Shown piece after piece: positions 58,022 to 64,000 of a stretch of 64,000 nucleotides of DNA. Source of the DNA: Uranotaenia lowii (lineage: Eukaryota > Arthropoda > Insecta > Diptera > Culicidae); assembly GCF_029784155.1 (NCBI RefSeq), contig NC_073691.1:125922714-125986713 (forward strand), in the 5' to 3' direction. Made by a program: the position numbers and the translations under genes. The notes beneath the pieces are model-generated. The model saw nothing but the letters and a program-made list of their open reading frames with translations, made no database searches and was not told where the DNA came from. Position 1 is the first letter of the stretch; each line of letters opens with the position of its first letter.

Positions 58022-59272
58022 CATCTCAGTACTGGATGGATTTAGGATTAAGATAAACAGTTAATCCTAAGTTATCCACATTTATTCAGTCGGTAAAGCC
58101 TGAATCGGCTGAGAGGGTGTATGTTTAAAAAAAAAATGATAAAAAAACTTAAATTTTCCTTTTAGAAGTCAGGATTATGTTTTCAAAAAACAGAATCAGT
58201 GGTCGGGGCCTTATTCGAAACATAGTTTTGATTTATGAACATTGGAAACCCCTTAACAGAGAAACACCTCTTTCTATCTTGAAAAATCACCCAACCACCC
58301 ACCGAAGCAGTAAACTCAGAGATATTTCGTGCCAGACTCGCTCATTTTGTCGAACCGTATGAAGAGTAGAGTGAATGGTACCATTTGTCCAGCTCCCATA
58401 AAATTCTTCTCCCCCACACGTTCTCAACACAAGGGGGGTGGAAAATGGAAAGTTCTAAACGTTGCCACAAACTCCTTCCCCAACATTATGGCATTGTTGA
58501 GGAGGATGGTTGCTGCATCTCTCTCGCTCTTTCAACTCCCTGCCGTGCCCTTAAAGGTTCTTTCATGATGGCCGATTCAGCTGGGCGCCATCGCCATTCA
58601 AAATACCCGACTCCTCACGGCAATGCGTGCTGGCTACTGGCCTAGGAGTGGATGATGATGGTCTTTGATGTCCCATGCTAAAAAGGTTTCATTCAGTGAA
58701 AGGAATGGTTCATTTTGTTGACATTGTTGCTTCAGAGGCTAATTTTGGCATCGTTAATGCGATAGCTAGGACTAGGAAAAAGATGAGGAGCCTTGTATGT
58801 ATTACGAATGCGATTTAACAGACATCGGTGAATGTGATGTAGGTACTTGAAACATATGCATAACTTGATGTATTGACAGATTAAAGAAATAATTCATTGA
58901 AATAGGACGAAAAAGAATCAGCTGGTAGGATTACTTATGGTTCAATCATATTTCAAAGTAATGGGTAGAATGGTGATGTTGGGTGTATTTTATTACTAGA
59001 AAAGATGAAGAGTGTCGTTGACGTTTTCTGTTCGTATTTTCAGGTCCCTCTGTTCGTTTATACCTACACATCTCCTTCAAAACACCTGACATGCGAAAAA
59101 AGTTCTGAAATCTCACACCTTCGATAGTTAAAACATAAAATGAGTGAAATCGAAGGAATATGTACATAAGATCGCTGCAAAAAATGACTTTTTGCTTCCG
59201 AATATTTTTTCGATGCCTTTTCAATTTGACTGAGTCAATTTTGAGTCATTTTGTAATTTCTCAAAACCTAAG
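58022..59272. other. No confident gene
   Basis: Overlapping plus-strand frames at 58177-58645 have no recognisable domain. The rest is AT-rich without features. Confidence 0.4.
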
Positions 59273-59985
59273 CTTTAAAAAGCTTCGTTTTGGTTCAAAA
59301 CTCATCCATGATTTTTTGCAAAATTAACGTTTGTATAAGTAAATTTCAACTTTTGGGTTTGTATGGAAAAATTTAATATTTTGTACTGAAAAATCAAATC
59401 CAGCTTTGATTCTTCTGTAGAACCAAAACTGCTAATGATTTCTGTGCCAATTTGTAAACTCTATAAAGAAAATTTTACGCTCAGCATCTTTGTCGAAGAC
59501 GTAAATTCGTATCTTATTAGATAAACAAGTTATTAGGTGTTGAATGGGGGCCTTTCGGAATTGAAAAACAATAAATTCAATTGACATCACTACTGGGTAC
59601 CTAGCGAGGTATTGCATGACTTCCTTTCATGCTATACTTCGCTAGGCACCCAGCAGTGATGTCAATTGTGTTTCAATGTCTAAAGACATACCTCTGTTAA
59701 AAAGGTAATAACTTTTTTGCCTAATTAGATAGATAAGATAAGATACGAACTTCAACAAAGCTGCTCAGTGGAAATTTTTCTTAAGAAAATTGATAAATTT
59801 GCACAAAAACCATTTGCAGGCTCGGTTCCACAGAATAATAAAAAAAATAAGTTTATTTTCAAGAGCACAAAATATTCATTATTTACATACAAACCTAAGA
59901 GTTTAAATTTACTCATGTAAACGTTACTTAAAAATTCTGCAAAGAATCATGGATGAGTTTTTAACCAAAACAAAGCTTTTTAGAG
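59273..59985. mobile_element. Foldback element with long inverted arms
   Basis: The two halves are imperfect reverse complements over about 340 bp each; for example CAAAACTCATCCATGATTTTT (59296) pairs with AATCATGGATGAGTTTTTAA (59945), and ATTCGTATCTTATTAGATAA (59507) with the AAGATACGAAC region (about 59739). At its centre is a near-perfect palindrome of about 91 bp (59578-59668). Noncoding. No flanking TSD was recognised. Confidence 0.75.
59578..59668. repeat. 91-bp central palindrome
   Basis: Left arm CAATTGACATCACTACTGGG… and right arm …CCCAGCAGTGATGTCAATTG pair over about 42 bases with few mismatches and a short loop near 59623, so a stable hairpin is expected. Confidence 0.9.
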
Positions 59986-60111
59986 CGATGATCTTCAGTT
60001 TTTGATACGGCTGAAAAATATTCCCCGACGTCAATATCAACGAACTAGGGATCCTTATTTGAAATTCATTTATTGCATTGCGACCTTCAAAACTAGATCA
60101 AACGTCGTTTA
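59805..60111. repeat. Dispersed repeat, copy 1
   Basis: About 307 bp, nearly identical to 62965-63270 (a few substitutions and a short indel in TTTTTAGAGCGATG). Its left part is the right arm of the foldback; its right part lies outside the foldback, so the full mobile unit is larger than the hairpin. Confidence 0.9.
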
Positions 60112-60480
60112 TCAGGTATCAGTAAAGGGGTTGGCTTTAAAGCAGCACGTGTCTCCTTAAATTTGGTAACATTGTGCCTAGCCTTTTTTTTTCGGTATAT
60201 TTCATCATTTACCTGTTACGATGAGAAAACACATTAAAATTTAATCACGATGCAATTTTGGCAGTTGCATAAAGGAACCAAAGGGCCCCAGCTGCAATAA
60301 AATGAGGGTATTTTGTTTGTTCGAGATGTAAAAAACAAAAACTTTTTTTTTCTTTTTGGCACATGAGTGCTGAGACTATATTTAATCAAAAACGAAGGTG
60401 GAATAAAAAAAAAAAGATGAACATAATATTCATCGTTTATCTAGAACAAATATGTGTATTGTCGAAAGTAGGAAGAAAAG
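60112..60480. other. No recognisable gene; 3' flank of the minus ORF
   Basis: AT-rich with several A/T runs. It would include the 3' UTR of the ORF at 60481-61104; no exact AATAAA was seen on that strand close to the stop. Confidence 0.4.
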
Positions 60481-61104
60481 TTAAAACTTTTGATCCTTCA
60501 GCTCCATTACGGATTTTTCATCTATTGAAAAAATGACCAAATATCGATTCTTTGGTCTGCGGGTAATTTTGTGGACCTTCCAGAAATGGACATCCAAAGA
60601 GCGATTTTGTTTCGCTATGGTTTGGAGAAAGATTTTTTCGCCTTCCTTTTCCAGCAGCGGAAAACCTGGCACCGTTGTCCTGGCTCGCCGTAACGGTGGA
60701 ACCGGCGAAAACGGCAGCACGACCAGTTCAGGAATTTTACCATTCTTTTTCAGTTCGGTCAAAGTGTTCCTCAGCCATGTAAGACTTTCTATCTCGGCCG
60801 CATGGTACCATCCGATTCCCGATAGAAACCCAGATCCGTAGAATCTCGGCTGGAAATCGGTTTCAGCAATCATCTGAATCGATCTAACGAGTTCTGCAGA
60901 TACCCGATCGAAGTACCGTTGGTCGATAACAGCTCCGTCCATGCGCTTTATCGTTAATTTCAATTCCATTGAATTACACGTACGCGCTTTCTTGTCCCTG
61001 TTGGCGGCTGGAGACTTGGCGGGACGTTTGGTCGTTTCTTCACACGGACTCGCGAGTAGTTCGTCTTCACTAACGGTGTCCATATTAGGATCAACTGAAG
61101 ACAT
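60481..61104 (-). CDS. DUF4780-like protein, intronless
   Basis: A complete 207-codon frame, start MSSVDPNMDTVSEDELLASP. Residues 1-45 are acidic then Lys/Arg-rich (KRPAKSPAANRDKKAR, a possible nuclear localisation signal). Residues about 50-205 look like the DUF4780 fold found in many insect proteins. The clues are FYGSGFLSGIGWYHAAEIESLTWLRNTLTEL (W and WLR positions), then LVVLPFSPVPPLRRAR, LLEKEGEKIFLQTIAKQN, DVHFWKVHKI and the ending LVIFSIDEKSVMELKDQ. DUF4780 has no known biochemical function and its genes are often repeated next to transposons in insect genomes. A TATATATATA stretch about 170 bp upstream (about 61283-61293) could be a TATA box. The protein ends slightly earlier than I would expect for the domain, so the C-terminus may be trimmed. 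The family call is from pattern memory and is moderate. Confidence 0.65.
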   Translation of the reverse strand: MSSVDPNMDTVSEDELLASPCEETTKRPAKSPAANRDKKARTCNSMELKLTIKRMDGAVIDQRYFDRVSAELVRSIQMIAETDFQPRFYGSGFLSGIGWYHAAEIESLTWLRNTLTELKKNGKIPELVVLPFSPVPPLRRARTTVPGFPLLEKEGEKIFLQTIAKQNRSLDVHFWKVHKITRRPKNRYLVIFSIDEKSVMELKDQKF

Positions 61105-61711
61105 TTAAAAGTTTCTAAAGATTTCAAAACTACGTAGATACACCTTTTCTCGAGAAGGATCAAGGTACTAATGAAAGCAATATGCATTGCCACGCTGGGC
61201 TCTCGAATTAGTTGTTTTTTTTTCCCAAACAGTAATCGCACAAAAGGAAGGAATTGAAGAATTTGAAGAGTTCATCAACCTTTGCTATATATATAGCTAT
61301 TTATTTAAATAAAAAATCAAGCACACGAATGTTATTTATAGAATGTCTGAAACCCAATATTTGAAGCAAAACTTTTCAAAATGGTATATATTCAAAAGTT
61401 AATCAAATATACTAAAAGGGAATAGAATTGCATGTAGCGTTTATCATTCCAAATAGGATTTGGTTATTGATGATAAGCTTATTTGTACTTGCGACTTTTT
61501 TAAAAATGGTTTCTTATTTATAATCTAAGAAACAATATGTAGCAAATTGGATTGAGTAAAACAGCAACACAGTGCAAAAACTTTGCATACACTTACCTCG
61601 AGTTGACAATAGTAGTGCCTCACTACTGAATCTCACAAGGAAAGAGACTCCAAACTCGATCACAACTCACAAGGTGAAGAGCTGAAGGGACGCTCGGCAC
61701 AGTGACTTGCC
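61105..61711. other. Upstream flank, no further gene
   Basis: AT-rich. A second minus frame (60960-61241) overlaps the ORF and is a shadow. Nothing else was recognised. Confidence 0.45.
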
Positions 61712-61715
61712 TTAA

Positions 61716-62460
61716 GAAGGGGTAGGGTCTAACAGGTATTAAAAAAACACCATTTTCACGATTTTTTTCTAGAGCTATCGTTCAAACAAATGTATTCAAA
61801 TTTTTTGCATTATACAAAGCATTGTTCTAAGAAAATTTAGTAATTTTTTCGTAGAAAAATATTGAAAAATGAGCCGGTGACGGAGCATTTTCGAGGATGC
61901 CTTTTAGAAAACAGGATTTGCGGTGGACACTGTATCTCAGCACAGAATCATCTGAAGTCAAAAAATCAGAGCAAAATATTTTTAATAGATGTTTTTCTGG
62001 ACCCCAACGTTTTTATTTAACTTAAAAATATTTTTATGAAATTTTTGTGGCTGTTTGAAGTAAAAACTACGATTTTTCACTTAAAAATCCGCCATTTTTC
62101 ACCTCTAAAATCTCCCCAAAGTAAAAAAATCAAAAAAGAAAAACGTTGGGGTCTGGTATTTTATATGTAGAAAATATGTTCCAAATTTGAAAAGAATCGG
62201 ATAAGTAGTTTTCAAATGACGATGTCCACGGGCTTTAAAAATGTGCTTTCAAAAAAAACGCGTTTGAAGTTTTTGCTCTTGCTTTCTTGCAGTATTAGAT
62301 AGGAGGAGATAAAGGCCTATAACTTCTACAGTTTTGCTTCAATTGACTTGAAAATTTGACACAACATTCTTGAAATGTTTTACAATAAGAAAATAAAAAA
62401 ATAAAAAAAATCGATTTTTTGAAAGTGTTAGACCCTACACCCCCCCCCCCCCCCCCCCCT
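61716..62460. mobile_element. TTAA-flanked MITE, ~745 bp
   Basis: TTAA at 61712-61715 and 62461-62464. The ends are inverted: GAAGGGGTAGGGTCTAACA (left) and GTTAGACCCTACACCCC… (right), the right end extended by a 20-base C run (62440-62459). The interior is AT-rich and noncoding. The TTAA target fits piggyBac- or Kolobok-type transposition. Confidence 0.82.
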
Positions 62461-62464
62461 TAAG

Positions 62465-62964
62465 CATTAGAGCTAATTCCTACGAATAATATTTTTTTTT
62501 TCATGCATCGGCATGTAGCGTTTCTTCAGAAATATGTTAACATATATTTTCTAATTCACATTTGGGTTGAGATTATGAAAATATTTACTCAACTTCAACT
62601 ATTTATCAAACAATCACTCGAAATGTTGGCGGTGTCGAAACCTCACTTGTACCTACTAGAGTGAACATCAAAGCTCACTTCTCGCCACAAGTGGAAACCC
62701 ACAAGGTATCTCGGTCGAGCACCAAAACGATGAAATTCATAATGGCTCCCGATTTTTCGGAATCACGTAAAACAAAAACTATTTTTTTGCCGTAACTATA
62801 GCAGCTTTACACTTAACGATGGGATAAATAAAATTGCCCGTTCACTTATTGAAACTAAACCGACGAAATTACGCAAGAACACACATTTTTTCAACAGTAA
62901 AATACTATTATTTTTACCGCGACGCAACAAAGCGACCATGACCGTGTTAGAAGTCAGTTCCTGC
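62465..62964. other. No recognisable gene
   Basis: AT-rich with one small minus frame (62796-62990) lacking a domain. Confidence 0.45.
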
Positions 62965-63270
62965 AAAACCATTTGCAGGCTCGGTTCCACAGAATAATAA
63001 AAAAAAATAAGTTTATTTTCAAGAGCACAAAATATTCATTATTTACATACAAACCTAAGAGTTTAAATTTACTCATGTAAACGTTACTTAAAAATTCTGC
63101 AAAGAATCATGGATGAGTTTTTAACCAAAACAAAGCTTTTTAGAGGATGATCTTCAGTTTTTGATACGGCTGAAAAATATTCCCCGACGTAAATATCAAC
63201 GAACTAGGGATCCTTATTTGGAATTCATTTATTGCATTGCGACCTTCAAAACTAGATCAAACGTCGTTTA
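62965..63270. repeat. Dispersed repeat, copy 2
   Basis: Same orientation and nearly the same sequence as 59805-60111. Here it is joined directly to a Jockey-type RT fragment, which shows where the repeat unit ends (…AACGTCGTTTA). Confidence 0.9.
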
Positions 63271-64000
63271 AATTATATTCGTAACAAAAATTTTGCAAAA
63301 ACAGTAGAAGATATTAAACCCTACTCAAAGCCATTTTGTAAATTAACTAAGATTCTGAAAAGCCCCAGAAGCTAAATTAGCTCGATTTGATTTTCCTGTA
63401 TATCTCACTAATCACTATCATTCAAAATTACTTGACTAGCCGAACCTTACAAGTAAGCTATCAAATTTCATGCTCTGAAAGGACACCCATTAGAGCTGGT
63501 GTCCCGCATGGAAGTATACTTGGGCCAATTTTATACAATATTTTTACTTCTGATCTTCCTGATGTACCAGAAGGAAAAGGTAGAAGATTATTTGCTGATG
63601 ATACCTTGCTTTCAGCTAATGGTCAAATTTACGGGTGGTACGCGGTAGATTGCAAAAAAAAATCAAATTCCTTTTTGAATTACTTCAAAATGTGGAAAAT
63701 ATCTCCTAACGCTTCCAAAACTCAACTTATTTTATTTCCCCATAAGCCAAGAGCTCAATTTTTAAAACCTAATGAAAATCATTCCATAACTTTTAATGGA
63801 ATTGCATTAGAATGTTCTGATCATGTAAAATACTTTAGACTCACATTTGATCGGAATCTTACTTTTAAAAATCACATTGAAGATATTCAATCTAAATGTA
63901 ATAAATACACTAAATCTCTTTATTCTCTCATCAACAGGAAATCCAAGTTGTGTCTGCGAAATAAGATTCTTATCTACAAACAAGTGTTCCGACCAGCGAT
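63271..64000 (+). pseudogene. Jockey-type non-LTR RT fragment, runs off window
   Basis: Begins in the region before RT (IRNKNFAKTVEDIKPYSKPF), then a deletion removes the first RT blocks. It continues with GVPHGSILGPILYNIFTSDL (the usual Q of PQG is H), the active site RRLFADDTLLS (about 63584-63616), a frameshift at an A run near 63650, and the thumb-like HVKYFRLTFDRNLTFKNHI (usual YLG altered to YFR). Stops and frameshifts show it is dead. The style resembles the Jockey/Juan clade of mosquito LINEs; the sequence continues past the window edge. Confidence 0.82.

Overview
This window looks like a repeat-dominated stretch of an insect genome, most likely a mosquito and probably culicine. The DNA is AT-rich and almost free of genes. 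It carries a DD37E Tc1/mariner-type transposon (the ITmD37E group, known from mosquitoes), insect-type non-LTR retrotransposons, a pogo transposon, a Ty3/gypsy element with a tRNA-Lys-type primer site, hAT, Harbinger and TTAA-type MITEs, and non-autonomous Helitrons ending in GGGTCAGCTAG. Nothing points to a prokaryote or a virus. The species call is inference; the element calls rest on termini, target-site duplications (TSDs) and protein motifs read by eye.

Layout. 1-3.3 kb: no recognisable gene. 3.3-7 kb: decayed Mag-like Ty3/gypsy pol, split by a 948-bp hAT MITE with an exact 8-bp TSD. 8-10.5 kb: non-LTR remnants. 11.2 kb: a heptanucleotide array. 12.4-15.2 kb: a pogo-type MITE, then an ITmD37E transposon whose transposase is frameshifted and interrupted by a 372-bp insert with a 15-bp TSD. 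16.8-17.9 kb and 24.2-25.0 kb: two elements with motif-rich arms around a small exon-like core with a poly(A) signal. 20.3-22.5 kb: a 5'-truncated LINE. 22.6-23.6 kb: a Helitron with internal repeats. 26.4-29.3 kb: a complete-looking pogo transposon. 29.6-31.5 kb: a minus-strand Helitron carrying a MITE. 31.8 kb: a 200-bp Harbinger-type MITE. 32.1-40.5 kb: a large array of 181/184-bp units, made of Helitron copies in tandem and inverted orientation. 40.5-51.3 kb: probably another Helitron, split by a recently inserted 7.6-kb Ty3/gypsy element with nearly identical 1.44-kb LTRs and a large internal deletion. 52.6-53 kb: the only convincing host-gene piece, a minus-strand first coding exon ending in a signal-peptide-like segment at a splice donor. 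54-58 kb: nested hAT, ITmD37E and other MITEs. 59-60 kb: a long foldback. 60.5-61.1 kb: an intact intronless DUF4780-like ORF. 61.7-64 kb: a TTAA-flanked MITE, a second copy of a 306-bp repeat, and a Jockey-type RT fragment running off the window.

The window is a layered record of transposition: gypsy, then hAT inside it; hAT with ITmD37E inside it; a MITE with hAT inside it; a Helitron with an LTR element inside it. The host exon's transcription unit would run leftward into this repeat field, so some of these elements may lie in its first intron. The most unusual object is the 8.4-kb Helitron array, whose unit descends from a core block that also appears, separately amplified, in another Helitron of the window.
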